The notes under the pieces were generated by a model. The model worked only from the letters and a program-made list of their open reading frames with translations. It ran no database searches and was not told where the DNA came from. Both the position numbers and the translations under genes were made by a program. Positions 1-9,760 of a stretch of 64,000 bases of DNA are shown piece after piece; the stretch's first letter is position 1; each line of letters starts with the position of its first letter. Origin of the DNA: Pseudoalteromonas peptidolytica (lineage in GTDB: Bacteria > Pseudomonadota > Gammaproteobacteria > Enterobacterales > Alteromonadaceae); contig NZ_WEHZ01000006.1 of NCBI RefSeq assembly GCF_012641745.1, positions 124,001-188,000 on the forward strand, written 5' to 3'.

Positions 1-96
1 AACAGCATGACATTTTGGTGGGTGAGCTCCTCCATTTGCTTGGTCATAGGCGGCGCTTTTGCGCTTGGAACCAAAAAAGCTTGGTCAAAAATTTAG
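1..96 (+). CDS. C-terminal fragment of an unidentified (probably membrane) protein
   Basis: The window opens inside a reading frame that runs in frame 1 to a TAG at 94-96. The 31 visible residues contain a hydrophobic stretch (FWWVSSSICLVIGGAFALG) followed by a basic tail (KKAWSKI), as at the last transmembrane helix of an inner-membrane transporter. A terminator hairpin follows directly. The family cannot be named from this piece. The open frame, hydrophobic segment and following terminator make a real gene end likely. Confidence 0.6.
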   Translation, partial: NSMTFWWVSSSICLVIGGAFALGTKKAWSKI

Positions 97-103
97 CCGT
101 TTT

Positions 104-132
104 AAAAGCCAGCACTTCAGGTGCTAGCTTTT
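104..132. terminator. Bidirectional terminator between the left-edge gene and the catalase gene
   Basis: Inverted repeat AAAAGC-C-AGCAC / GTGCT-A-GCTTTT with a 5-base loop (116-120) and one mismatch. A-rich and T-rich flanks let it work on both strands, which fits its place between convergent genes. Confidence 0.7.
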
Positions 133-153
133 ATTCAGATTGGGGAGCTAACC

Positions 154-1600
154 TTATTGATCCAGTGCTGTTCTAACACCGGCTTCAAGTTCTTCGTGAA
201 CAGATTTAAATAACCCAAGTTGGCGTTCTATGATATGTTCAGGTACACCCGCCATCGCGCGCACTATGTTGCCGTACAAGCGCTGCTTTTGGGCATCATC
301 AAATAGGCAATATAAAGCACGAGGCTGTGAAAAGTCATCATTATCTTCGCGGTGGTCGTATCTATCTGCCATTCCCTCAAGTTCAAGAGCTGGGCGTTTA
401 TACTCTGGACTCTCTTTTGGGCCTCCCATTGAGTTAGGCTCGTAGTAAGCATCTTCGTTGCCACCGGGTTCATTGTTAAAGAACCGCATTGCACCGTCTT
501 TGTGGTAATGATGCACCGGGCATTTTGGGCGATTAACAGGCAATGCCTCATAATGGGTACCGAGTCGGTAGCGGTGCGCATCAGCATAAGAGAAAATGCG
601 TGCTTGCAACAAACATTTTATCCGGAGAAAATCCAATTCCAGATACTACATTAGACGGACTAAATGCGGCTTGTTCTATATCAGCAAAATAATTGTCTGG
701 TATGCGATTTAATTCGAGTGTACCAACATCGATGAGGGGAAAGTCGCCATGTGGCCATACTTTGGTTAGATCAAACGGATTGTGTTGGAACTGTTTTGCT
801 TGCGCTTCAGTCATCACCTGAATTTTCATATCCCATTTCGGATAATTTCCGCGTTCTATCGCCGCTAGCAAGTCCTCTTGAAAACTCTCCCTGCTTTCGC
901 CAATTACCGTTTTAGACTCTTCATCAGTATGATACTGGTGGCCTTGCTGGGTTTTCATATGGAACTTTACCCAAACTCTTTGGTTCTCTTCATTGATCAA
1001 ACTAAAGGTGTGAGAGCCATAGCCATTCATGTGTCTCACATCCGTTGGCAAGCCACGATCAGACATTAAAATTAATACTTGATGCAGGCTTTCCGGTGAC
1101 AGAGACCAAAAGTCCCATTGCGCGGTGTTAGAGCGCAGGTGAGTTTTTGGGTGACGTTTTTGGGTGTGAATAAAATCTGGGAATTTATACGGATCACGGA
1201 CAAAAAAGACGGGGGTATTATTGCCAACTAAACCCCAATTACCTTCTTCAGTGTAAAACTTTATCGAGAAACCTCTTACGTCACGCTCAGCATCCGCAAC
1301 CCCTTTTTCGCCAGCTACCGTTGAAAAGCGCATCAGAATATCGGTTTGCTTGCCAACCTCAGCAAACAGTTTTGCCTTGGTATACTGGCTTATGTTGTTT
1401 GTTACTGTAAATGTTCCAAATGCACCCCATCCCTTAGCGTGAACGGTACGCTCTGGAATCCGCTCTCTATTTTGATACGCCAGTTTTTCGATCAACTGGT
1501 AATCCTCAACCAGCAGTGGACCTTGAGGGCCTGCGGTCAAACTATTTTGATTATCGGCGATTGGATTACCTGCGGTGGTCGTTAATGAACATTTCGTCAT
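154..1600 (-). pseudogene. Catalase (clade 3 monofunctional haem type), frameshifted
   Basis: Hydrogen peroxide dismutation. The first frame (1600 to 581) carries the N-terminal arm, catalytic His54 in [12 protein letters not shown], the GNNTP motif with the catalytic Asn (127/128), and the [17 protein letters not shown] segment, up to GFSPDKM. The rest of the enzyme is in another frame (from about 612 down to 154), starting [17 protein letters not shown], which holds the proximal haem-ligand Tyr. The two halves together match a normal catalase of about 480 residues with nothing missing. At the junction the coding strand reads A-TGTT-TGTT-GCAA (plus strand 608-615), a tandem duplication of TGTT that shifts the frame by 4 bases. 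The first frame then adds a short junk tail ([10 protein letters not shown]) and stops at 581, before the haem ligand, so no working enzyme is expected unless this is a sequencing error. Confidence 0.85.
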
Positions 1601-1806
1601 TGCTCGTTTCCTTGTATGTAAAATATAGCGCTGAAGGGAGCAAAAACTAAGCCAGGTTAAAAATTTATACTTATCATTGGCTTATATTTCTAATTTAATC
1701 GTTATGGAGGAATTTACAGAGAAAAATTTTCATAGTGAAAGTTATTTTCCCAGTTAAGGGAAGTGGGATTTGCATACGGGTAAGATACTGTATAGTTGTC
1801 TGAAAT

Positions 1807-1825
1807 GCAGCGGGTTACCCGCTGC
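1807..1825. terminator. GC-rich hairpin downstream of the S41 peptidase gene
   Basis: Perfect 8-bp stem GCAGCGGG / CCCGCTGC with a TTA loop. On the minus strand it is followed only by ATTT, so it is a weak terminator candidate for the minus-strand peptidase gene. The intervening dispersed repeat puts it about 190 bp past that gene's stop. Confidence 0.35.
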
Positions 1826-1849
1826 GAGTTTAGGAATGAATGTTAACTA

Positions 1850-2011
1850 ATACCAATTTGACTTAATACTTGCTCAATTTGAAGGAGTAAATCTGACGCT
1901 AACAGCGTTAAAAATTTCTCATTTAGAACAACTAAATAGCAAAATTTTTGCCTCGTTATCGACAAGATTTTCTCGCCTCAAAATAGACCACTTAGTTAAG
2001 CAAATTGGTAT
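1850..2011 (+). repeat. Dispersed palindromic repeat, copy A (full length, 162 bp)
   Basis: Begins ATACCAATTTGACTTAAT and ends TTAAGCAAATTGGTAT, imperfect terminal inverted repeats. The interior holds a nested hairpin: AAAAATTT (1910-1917), ATTTAG (1921-1926), loop AACAA, CTAAAT (1932-1937), AAAATTTTT (1941-1949). A near-identical 162-bp copy lies at 38222-38383. No reading frame for a transposase is present, so it would be a non-autonomous, MITE-like or REP-like element. It ends 6 bp short of the peptidase stop codon. Confidence 0.85.
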
Positions 2012-2017
2012 AAAAGC

Positions 2018-3949
2018 TTAGAAAAACCTTGTTGAATTCCATAGACGTGTTTTACCACTATCTAATCCAACAAACTGCACAGTGCCGCTGGTTACATCAG
2101 CTGGTAATGTGTAACTCAGTGTTTTAGCTTGTGCGCCATAAGCAAATGCAGGAATACGTTTTACTTTTGTGCCGTCAATATACACATCTACATATTCAGT
2201 ATTTGTTACGTCAAAACTATACAGGCCATTCGTCTGCGCAATTGGTGCGAATCTATCAGACTCAAATACGACTGTTGCCTGAGCGGTTGGTTTTGCAAGC
2301 AACTTGCGGGCGATAGTGTTGAAGTCTTGCGTGTCGCCGTCAAAGATGTCTTCAACGTTATAGCTAACGAGTTCATCTGCGACACAGCCATAGTCTTCAA
2401 TGAGTGCATTAATATGATGACCTTGACGTACAGATTGACGCCATGAGACTCGCATACTTTGCTCATAAGGAAGTGCTTGGTATGGCGCACCAACGTATTG
2501 TACAAATACATTGTGTTCAAGCACGTTCGCGCCACCAGCACCTGTGCGTTCATGTTGGCCAAATACCGTCGCGATGCCGTTATCCTGCATACCACATGTA
2601 AACATATCACCTGCTGAATAAGTGTTGGCATTGGCCCAAATGCCAACATTACCATAGTATGCTTGGCCAATTTGGTTGGCAGCGTCTTTGGTGATAAATG
2701 AAGTGGCAGCTGAATACTGCTCAGTCGTACCTTTAACATCAGCTAACACTTGGCGCCAATTGTCGCTAAGAAAGGTGCCAAATAGCGAGTTATTCAGAAT
2801 ATGGTGATTCTCATCTGTATTAATAAAACGTACGTGTGAAGGCGTTACGCGTTTTGGTGTAAACAACTGCAACAAGTAGTCGTTGTATACAATGTTACCA
2901 CCTGGGTTACCTCGAACATCAATGATAAGCGCTTTGGTATCGTTAAGTTTATTATCTAAAAGATCAATAATAGCGACGAGCGCAGTGTTAACACCGTTTG
3001 TAGGTGAGAATGATGCGAGTTTTATGTAGCCTACTGACTCTCCGTCAACCTGTACTTTATTCCACGTCACGGTCGGCTCTGCGGTACCATTTGCAGCTAA
3101 CGTAAAGGTATCATCTTGTGCTGCTGCTTCCAATTCTTTAAATGTCGCAAATTCATAGTTAATACTTTGAGTAAATTGTGCCGCTTCATCCTCAGCTGTG
3201 GCAGGCGCGCTGGGTTTTGAATTAAATACTAACCAAGGCACGTTAATGGAGTATGTTTCACCTGTTTCATAGGACTCAAGTGTAATCGTTAACGCATCTT
3301 GTTGTGGTGGGAAGTGTTTGTTATGTGATTTGATAGTTAACGTATTGACAGCCCCAACAAATCCGCCGTCAGGGTTGGCACCGCCACCTTTAAATAAATT
3401 ATTGTTTACCGCTTCATTAATAGGCTGGCCATTGTAAGCGACAACCTTATCACCTAAAGATACAGAGGCAATTTCTGGCGCAAGTACGGTGTAATTTTGC
3501 CAAATGCGGTTTACGCGTACTTCTTTACTACCGTCTGCGCTGACTGTTTGGGCAAAGTGAACCGGTACAAACGAAATAAAGTTTTTCATTGGCGCTGGGT
3601 AGTTATAGTCCAAATGAAAATCTCGCTGCGACAAGAAGATTTGTTGCAGCTGCTGGTGGAATTGAGTAGAGCTCAAGTTCCCCATGTTGTTAATTAACTC
3701 ATCAATTGCGACCACTGGATCTAAGTGGCCTGCTGGAGAGAGACCATAGTACAGGTTCTTGGCATATTTATTTACGTATAAACCGTCAAGTAGCAGTTTT
3801 GCTTGCTCAGCGACTAATGCTTTTTGCTCATAACTATAATCTTGAACGCTGATCTGGTTACGCGTGTCTTCAAGGTAAGAAATTTGTGCTATTGCACCCG
3901 ATGTAAAGCTCAATGCCAAAACGCTGGCTACTGTTGATAATTTAAACAT
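2018..3949 (-). CDS. Exported S41-family serine peptidase with PDZ-like region
   Basis: A 643-residue protein with a cleavable signal peptide (MFKLSTVASVLALSFTSGAIA, cut near residue 21). A PDZ-like region lies about 150-235 (VSLGDKVVAYNGQPI). The S41 catalytic core includes DVRGNPGG (344-351) and TYSAGDMF (443-450), whose Ser445 is the likely nucleophile. This is the tail-specific/CPAF-like fold, acting on proteins in the periplasm or outside the cell. The start has AGGA upstream (CAGGAAAATAACAAT-ATG). It is monocistronic, with no obvious functional partner. The substrate cannot be deduced. The C-terminal 100 residues look like a beta-rich accessory domain. Confidence 0.85.
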   Translation of the reverse strand: MFKLSTVASVLALSFTSGAIAQISYLEDTRNQISVQDYSYEQKALVAEQAKLLLDGLYVNKYAKNLYYGLSPAGHLDPVVAIDELINNMGNLSSTQFHQQLQQIFLSQRDFHLDYNYPAPMKNFISFVPVHFAQTVSADGSKEVRVNRIWQNYTVLAPEIASVSLGDKVVAYNGQPINEAVNNNLFKGGGANPDGGFVGAVNTLTIKSHNKHFPPQQDALTITLESYETGETYSINVPWLVFNSKPSAPATAEDEAAQFTQSINYEFATFKELEAAAQDDTFTLAANGTAEPTVTWNKVQVDGESVGYIKLASFSPTNGVNTALVAIIDLLDNKLNDTKALIIDVRGNPGGNIVYNDYLLQLFTPKRVTPSHVRFINTDENHHILNNSLFGTFLSDNWRQVLADVKGTTEQYSAATSFITKDAANQIGQAYYGNVGIWANANTYSAGDMFTCGMQDNGIATVFGQHERTGAGGANVLEHNVFVQYVGAPYQALPYEQSMRVSWRQSVRQGHHINALIEDYGCVADELVSYNVEDIFDGDTQDFNTIARKLLAKPTAQATVVFESDRFAPIAQTNGLYSFDVTNTEYVDVYIDGTKVKRIPAFAYGAQAKTLSYTLPADVTSGTVQFVGLDSGKTRLWNSTRFF

Positions 3950-4294
3950 ATTGTTATTTTCCTGTATGTATTAGCAAGACTGTTTTATATCTTTTGGGTA
4001 CAAATGTCGATATAGTTTAAATAAAATGATAATAATTTATGGTTTTTACTGTTTGGTATTAGGTGTTATTTCTGATTATTCGCTTTTTGTCTGAAAGTTG
4101 ATGGAATAACGTAATGGTTCCTTGGCAGGGGGATTGGCTCGCTACGTATCAAGTAACTTACTTGCTGTACAGAAAAGAAATTAGCTAACTCATGGTTTTA
4201 AATATTAGGCTAAATGATTTCCTTACTCAGCCTAAAAGTGCTAGGTGAGGATAAGCTAAATTTTCCGCTTTGCTGCCTATACGAATATCGGTAT

Positions 4295-4326
4295 CTTGGC
4301 GATAGCAAAGGGGAGCTATCGCCAAG
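4295..4326. repeat. Perfect 12-bp inverted repeat (hairpin)
   Basis: CTTGGCGATAGC, 8-base loop AAAGGGGA, then GCTATCGCCAAG. There is no T-run on either side, so it is not a clear intrinsic terminator. It sits about 30 bp from a remnant of the dispersed repeat and may belong to the same or another mobile palindrome. Confidence 0.6.
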
Positions 4327-4352
4327 CTGCCTTGCCTCAGCATAGAAAGCTA

Positions 4353-4373
4353 AATTAAGTAAGCGAATTGGTA
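4353..4373 (+). repeat. Remnant of the dispersed palindromic repeat (right end only)
   Basis: ATTAAGTAAGCGAATTGGTAT resembles the right terminal inverted repeat of copies A and D (TTAAGCAAATTGGTAT) with small changes. The left part of the element is not recognisable here. Confidence 0.5.
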
Positions 4374-4466
4374 TAACCGCTATTTGGAGGCTAGCTGCGC
4401 TAAAGGTGGTTATTTAAAAGCACTGCGCAGTTAGCATGAGGAGGTGTTGAATATTCCACGCTTTGA

Positions 4467-6176
4467 CTATGCGGTTTGGTGTAGTTCTTGCTCCATCTGA
4501 TCTCGCATTTTAAATTTCTGTAGCTTCCCTGTTACTGTCATGGGATAAGCATCTACCAATCTAATATGCTTTGGTATTTTAAAGTAAGCGAGCTTTTCTT
4601 TTAAAAATTCACGAATATTATCTTCAGAAATGTAGTGGCCGGGCTTGAGTTGCACCCAGGCACATACCTCTTCACCATATCTATCATCTTGAATACCAAA
4701 TACAGCAGCGTCCTGAATGTCTGGATGGTGATACATTACCTCTTCAATTTCGCGAGGGTAGATATTTTCGCCGCCGCGAATAATCATATCTTTGATGCGG
4801 CCGACAATACTCACAAACCCTTGGTCATCCATAACCGCTAAATCGCCGGAATGTAGCCAGCCATCAGCGTCAATAGTCGCAGCAGTTTTTTCAGGGTCTT
4901 GCCAATATTCTTGCATTACACAGTAGCCTCTCGCACATACCTCTCCGGGCGTCCCAATGGGGGCGATATGTCCAAGTTCATCAATAATTTTAACTTCGGT
5001 GTGCGGCATGGCCCGACCGACAGTTTGGACGCGCTTGTCGATGGGAGAGTCAATTTCGGTAATGTTATTAATGGGGCTGCACTCAGTTTGGCCATAGCCA
5101 ATTAGCACGTCAGTCATGTGCATTTGTGTTTGTACTTGGCGCATTACTTTTTCGGGGCAAGTTGAGCCTGCCATCACGCCTGTGCGCAGGGAAGACAAAT
5201 TAAATTCGCTAAAATTAGGATGCTCTAATTGGGCAATAAACATCGTTGGTACACCATGAAGCGCAGTACACTGCTCCTGCTCGACAACCTGAAGTGTTTT
5301 TAACGGGTCGAAGCTATCGTTTGGAAATACTGCGCAAGCGCCTTTACTTAAACATACTAAGTTGCCAAGTACCATGCCAAAGCAATGATAAAGTGGGACA
5401 GGAATGCAAAGCTTATCTTGCTCTGTGAGTTTCATGGCATTAGCAACCAGTAGTCCATTATTAAGAATGTTTCGATGTGTCAGTGTGGCGCCTTTTGGGT
5501 TTCCTGTGGTGCCAGAAGTAAACTGAATATTGATTGCCTGATCTGCATTTAAGTTGGCTGCGATAGCGCTTGCTTCTAAATAGTGGACGTCACTTGCCAT
5601 CTCTAGCAGAGTCGAAAAGTTGATGAGCCCAGGTTCACTACCCTCATCAATCAGTACAATTTGTTTCAAAGATGGTAGACGTTTGGAGATTAGCTCACCA
5701 AACATGCAGTCATAAGATTCTGGAGCTAGCTCTCTTATCATATCGACATAATGGCTATGCTTAAACGATTTTGCCATCACCAGCATCTTGCACTCTACAT
5801 TATTGAGTACATACTCAAGCTCGCTTGGTCGGTAGGCGGGGTTTATGCAAACCATAATGGCGCCAATTTTGGCTGTTGCAAATTGTACCAAGCTCCATTC
5901 AAGGTTATTGGGAGACCAAATACCAACTCTATCTCCAGGTTGTATGCCAACTGCCAATAGGCTTGCGGCCAATTGATTGATTTTATCGAGATACTGGCGG
6001 TAAGTCAGACGAATTGATTGATGAGAAACAACAATCGCTTCTCTTTGTGAATGATTGTCGACAATGCTGTCGAAGTACTGTCCTGTCGTCAGATTGGTTA
6101 ATGGTGTTGTTTGAGATCCTGTAAAGTAACTTTTTGTAAGCTTGTAGTTATCTAATTCTTTACTCTCTGTAGTCAT
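4467..6176 (-). CDS. Fatty-acyl-CoA synthetase (AMP-binding, ANL superfamily)
   Basis: Activates a carboxylic acid, probably a medium- or long-chain fatty acid, to its CoA thioester through an acyl-adenylate. The AMP-binding P-loop TSGTTGNPKG is at about residues 220-229. The family motifs GYGQTECSP, GWLHSGD and GRIKDMIIRGGENIYPREIEE follow, and the catalytic Lys is in TVTGKLQKFKMR near the C-terminus. I place the start at the ATG at 6176, preceded by AAGGACAAGTC. A longer frame to 6221 would add 15 residues without family similarity or a better ribosome site. The protein is then 569 residues, normal for the family. It stands alone, so the exact acid substrate is not indicated. Confidence 0.85.
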   Translation of the reverse strand: MTTESKELDNYKLTKSYFTGSQTTPLTNLTTGQYFDSIVDNHSQREAIVVSHQSIRLTYRQYLDKINQLAASLLAVGIQPGDRVGIWSPNNLEWSLVQFATAKIGAIMVCINPAYRPSELEYVLNNVECKMLVMAKSFKHSHYVDMIRELAPESYDCMFGELISKRLPSLKQIVLIDEGSEPGLINFSTLLEMASDVHYLEASAIAANLNADQAINIQFTSGTTGNPKGATLTHRNILNNGLLVANAMKLTEQDKLCIPVPLYHCFGMVLGNLVCLSKGACAVFPNDSFDPLKTLQVVEQEQCTALHGVPTMFIAQLEHPNFSEFNLSSLRTGVMAGSTCPEKVMRQVQTQMHMTDVLIGYGQTECSPINNITEIDSPIDKRVQTVGRAMPHTEVKIIDELGHIAPIGTPGEVCARGYCVMQEYWQDPEKTAATIDADGWLHSGDLAVMDDQGFVSIVGRIKDMIIRGGENIYPREIEEVMYHHPDIQDAAVFGIQDDRYGEEVCAWVQLKPGHYISEDNIREFLKEKLAYFKIPKHIRLVDAYPMTVTGKLQKFKMRDQMEQELHQTA

Positions 6177-6443
6177 GACTTGTCCTTGCTGTTGATCGGT
6201 AATTATTATCGTTATGTACATTCAGTGATAACGTAATTGTCGACAAAATCAAGTTTAATTGGATGAAAAGCATGGATTTACGACTAATGGATAGTAATAA
6301 AGCATGGGAGTAAAATAATAATAAGCTTGTTATTTAACCAGAGGTTTGGATAAGGAATATTCCAACTCATTGTTGCTAAAGCGCAACTTAGTTTTTCCTT
6401 GTCTAGTCTGAGAGGTTTGGGGATAGTAGGGCGAGGTAGCGGA

Positions 6444-6500
6444 GTTATCGACAAGATTTTCTCGCCTCAAAATAGATCACTTAATTAAGCAAATTGGTAT
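6444..6500 (+). repeat. Dispersed palindromic repeat, copy B (right part)
   Basis: From GTTATCGACAAGATTTTCTC to the end AAATTGGTAT this matches the right third of copies A and D. The left part is absent or unrecognisable, although the sequence just before (gcgaggtagcgga) resembles the extra segment in copy E. The end forms GGTATAAT, a perfect sigma70 -10 hexamer. Apart from this and the following terminator, the 6177-6582 gap holds only presumed promoter sequence for the synthetase gene. Confidence 0.75.
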
Positions 6501-6531
6501 AATTATCCGAAGCTCAGATTATTTAGTATAA

Positions 6532-6558
6532 AAAACGCCTGAGAGATTCAGGCGTTTT
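6532..6558 (-). terminator. Rho-independent terminator of the acrAB-type operon
   Basis: Perfect 11-bp stem AAAACGCCTGA / TCAGGCGTTTT with loop GAGAT. On the minus strand it is followed by a T-run (TTTTTTATA), and it lies 24 bp past the stop of the RND pump gene. Confidence 0.85.
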
Positions 6559-6582
6559 ACTTTGGCTTGCGATTAAGGCGGG

Positions 6583-9500
6583 TTACACCAGCCCTTCATC
6601 TGTTTCTACATGCTCTTCTTTGTGGTGTTTGGCAATCTCATCTGAAAGCGCTTGTTTGGAGCGTTTTTCTGATAGTCGCCTTGCCATTAACCAATAGAAG
6701 AATAATGGTAAGAAAAATACCGCGAGGAAAGTCGCAGAGAGCATCCCACCCATAACCCCTGTGCCAACACTGTGTCTTGCTCCTGCACCTGCGCCTGAGC
6801 TCATCACCAAAGGAACAACACCAAGGATAAACGCAAGTGAAGTCATAATGATGGGTCTAAAACGTAGTCTAGCGGCTTCTAGTGCTGCAGTGGCAGGACT
6901 CCATCCTTCTTGATATTTCATCAATGCGTATTCAACGATTAAGATAGCATTTTTACTGGCAAGGCCAAGTAGCGTCACCAAACCAATTTGGAAGTAGACA
7001 TCGTTGGTGAGTCCTGCAATCCAAATCGATACTAGTGCGCCAAAGGTGCCAAATGGTAGTGCTAGTATCACAGAGACCGGTAATGACCAACGCTCATAAA
7101 GTGCTGCGAGGATCAAAAATACCATGATCACAGCCATACCTAGGGCAATACCAGTGGTACCAGAGTTTTGCTTCTCTTGGAACGCAGAGCCTGTCCATTC
7201 GTAAGTCATATCTGGGGGGAGTACTGCATTAGCGATACGCTCAAATTCAGCAATAGCTTGTCCTGAACTGTAACCTGGCGCGGCTTCACCCATTAACTTC
7301 ACCGCTGATAAATTATTATAACGGTTCATGGTTTCAGGACCTCGGCTGTATTCAATATCTGTAAAGGCAGAGATAGGAACCATTTCGCCACGATTGTTTT
7401 TCACATATATGCGTCCAACATCTTCCGGTGTCATTCTAAACTCGGCTTCTGCAGACATAATAACTTGCCATGCACGACCAAATTTATTGAAATCGTTAAC
7501 GTAGTAATTACCCAAATTAGCTGCCAGAGCGTTAAACGCTGAATTGATATTAACTCCCATGGCACGGGCTTGTTCACGATCCATATGCACTTTCAACTGC
7601 GGCGCATCAGGACGCCATAGCGTTTGAATACCTGTAAGGATTGGACTCTTCTGGGCTTCAGCCATGATCATCTGCATGCCTTGCTTTAATTTAGCAGGAT
7701 CAGAGCCGCCTTTATTTTGCAAGAAGACTTCAAACCCACCTGTAGTACCCAATCCAAAGATAGGAGGTGGATTAAAAGCAAGTACCAATGCTTCGTTGAT
7801 GTGTGCGGTCTTCATAAATAGCTCACCAACAAGTTCTTTCGCTGACACGTCTCGCTCATCCCAATGTGTTTGTGTCACAAACATCGTCGCGGCGCTATTT
7901 TTGAAACCTCCGCCGATGAAGTCCATTCCCGTAAACGCCACAACGTTTTCGTTAGCTGGGTTTGATTTCGCAGCTGCGATGACTTCATTGGCTACTTTAG
8001 CGGTGCGCTCTAGTGAAGAGCCATCAGGTAAAAATACAGCAATCATGTAGTAACCTTGATCTTCGTCAGGTACTAAAGAGCTTGGTGTTTTTTGCCACAA
8101 AAATACCGTTGCACCAATCATGGCTGCCATCAATGTTAGGCCAACAAAACCACGGCGAACCATAAAGCTAACCGCACCAACATAGCGTCCGGTTACACGA
8201 TGGAACCAGTCATTGAACCACAGGAAGAACTTGGCATCTTGTTTGTGCTCGTGCTTAAGCAGCAACACACAAAGCGCAGGCGTCATCGTCAGTGCAACCA
8301 CACCAGACAAGCTAACTGAGATCGAAATCGTGATCGCAAATTGGCGGAATAGTTCACCTGTTAAGCCACCTAAAAAGGCGATAGGTACAAACACTGAACA
8401 TAGCACCAGCACAATCGCAACGACAGGGCCACTTACTTCCTGCATGGCTTTAACCGCGGCCTCTCTAGCCTGTAAGCCTTGCTCGTGCATAATACGCTCA
8501 ACGTTTTCAAGTACTACGATGGCATCGTCTACCACAATACCAATAGACAGTACCATGCCAAACAGGGTTAATGTGTTAATTGAATAACCAAGCATATAGA
8601 GACCTGCAAATGTACCAAGTAAAGATACTGGTACCGCAAGTGTTGGAATTAGCGTTGCACGCCAGTTTTGCAAGAATAGGTAGACCACTAAGAATACCAA
8701 GATCATTGCTTCACCTAGTGTTTTTAACACCTCTCGAATTGAAACTTCTACAAATCTTGTGGTGTCATAAGAGTTAACGTGAGCAAGACCGGTAGGGAAT
8801 TGAGGTTTGATCTGTTCAATTTCCGCTTCTACAGCCTTTGCTACATCTAGTGCGTTTGCACCTGGTTGTAAGAACACACCGAGTAATACAGCCTCTTTAG
8901 CGTTGATAGTACCTTGGAAGTTATAGTCTTTTGAGCCTAGTTCCACGCGTGCAACATCTTTAAGGCGAAGTGTTGAGCCGTCAGGATTTGCACGAACAAT
9001 GATATTCTCGAACTCTTCTGCGGTAGATAATCGACCTTTTGCGGTAACACTGTATACCAAAGACTGCGCGTCTTGAGAGGTTGGAGTTGCACCAATACTA
9101 CCTGCCGCGTACTGAGAGTTTTGCTCTCTAATTGCACTGGCAACTTCATCCGCTGTAACTTCAAGCTGACTCATAATATCTGGGCGCAACCAAATACGCA
9201 TGGCATAATCTTTAGCACCAAAGATCTGTACGTTGGTCGTTCCAGGAATTCGCTTAACACGGTCGAGGATATTCATCGTGACGTAGTTTGACGTCCAAAG
9301 ACTATCTCGAGTTCCATCTGGCGAATAAAACGCATGAACTTGTAAGAAGTTAGAAGAGGTTTTCTGAACAACCACGCCTTGACGTCTCGTTTCTTCAGGT
9401 AGTCGAGCTTCAACCTGCTTTACACGATTGTTTACGTCTACCGCAGCCTGGTCGACATCTGTGCCAATCTCGAATGTCACCGCAATTGTTGTGACGCCAG

Positions 9501-9756
9501 AGTTGGTGCTTGTCGATGTCATATACATCATGCCCTCGACACCCGTTATGGCATTTTCGATAGGGGTCGCGACAGTTTGCTCTAACACATCAGCGGAGGC
9601 TCCAGGGTACACTGCTCGAACCTCGACTTGAGGTGGGGCAATTTCAGGGTACTGAGCGACTGGTAAGCTGCGCATTGCTGCCAGACCTGCTAGTACTATC
9701 ACAATTGAAATAACAAAGGCAAAAATAGGCCTATTTATGAAATATTTGGAGAACAT
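6583..9756 (-). CDS. RND multidrug efflux pump, inner-membrane subunit (HAE1/AcrB type)
   Basis: Proton-driven trimeric transporter that moves drugs, dyes or bile-like compounds from the periplasm and membrane into an outer-membrane channel. At 1057 residues it is the usual AcrB/MexB size, with the N-terminal FSKYFINRPIFAFVISI helix, two large periplasmic domains and 12 membrane helices. The proton-relay pair Asp410-Asp411 lies in GIVVDDAIVVLENVER, equivalent to D407/D408 of AcrB. The start has AAGGAGAATAACCTG upstream. The gene follows the adaptor gene by 4 bp. No outer-membrane channel (TolC) is encoded nearby, so a shared TolC elsewhere is expected. The substrate range cannot be read from the sequence. 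Confidence 0.95.
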   Translation of the reverse strand: MFSKYFINRPIFAFVISIVIVLAGLAAMRSLPVAQYPEIAPPQVEVRAVYPGASADVLEQTVATPIENAITGVEGMMYMTSTSTNSGVTTIAVTFEIGTDVDQAAVDVNNRVKQVEARLPEETRRQGVVVQKTSSNFLQVHAFYSPDGTRDSLWTSNYVTMNILDRVKRIPGTTNVQIFGAKDYAMRIWLRPDIMSQLEVTADEVASAIREQNSQYAAGSIGATPTSQDAQSLVYSVTAKGRLSTAEEFENIIVRANPDGSTLRLKDVARVELGSKDYNFQGTINAKEAVLLGVFLQPGANALDVAKAVEAEIEQIKPQFPTGLAHVNSYDTTRFVEVSIREVLKTLGEAMILVFLVVYLFLQNWRATLIPTLAVPVSLLGTFAGLYMLGYSINTLTLFGMVLSIGIVVDDAIVVLENVERIMHEQGLQAREAAVKAMQEVSGPVVAIVLVLCSVFVPIAFLGGLTGELFRQFAITISISVSLSGVVALTMTPALCVLLLKHEHKQDAKFFLWFNDWFHRVTGRYVGAVSFMVRRGFVGLTLMAAMIGATVFLWQKTPSSLVPDEDQGYYMIAVFLPDGSSLERTAKVANEVIAAAKSNPANENVVAFTGMDFIGGGFKNSAATMFVTQTHWDERDVSAKELVGELFMKTAHINEALVLAFNPPPIFGLGTTGGFEVFLQNKGGSDPAKLKQGMQMIMAEAQKSPILTGIQTLWRPDAPQLKVHMDREQARAMGVNINSAFNALAANLGNYYVNDFNKFGRAWQVIMSAEAEFRMTPEDVGRIYVKNNRGEMVPISAFTDIEYSRGPETMNRYNNLSAVKLMGEAAPGYSSGQAIAEFERIANAVLPPDMTYEWTGSAFQEKQNSGTTGIALGMAVIMVFLILAALYERWSLPVSVILALPFGTFGALVSIWIAGLTNDVYFQIGLVTLLGLASKNAILIVEYALMKYQEGWSPATAALEAARLRFRPIIMTSLAFILGVVPLVMSSGAGAGARHSVGTGVMGGMLSATFLAVFFLPLFFYWLMARRLSEKRSKQALSDEIAKHHKEEHVETDEGLV

Positions 9757-9760
9757 CAGG

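Larger units (their letters stand above)
3950..4466. other. 517-bp non-coding gap with hairpin and repeat remnant
   Basis: No credible gene. It would hold the promoter of the minus-strand peptidase gene and the 3' region of the acyl-CoA synthetase gene. It contains a perfect 12-bp hairpin (4295-4326) and a truncated right end of the dispersed repeat (4353-4373). Confidence 0.6.

Noticed and set aside
581..636. Programmed frameshift in the catalase
   Set aside because: Catalases are not known to use recoding. There is no slippery heptamer, and a clean 4-bp tandem duplication explains the shift.
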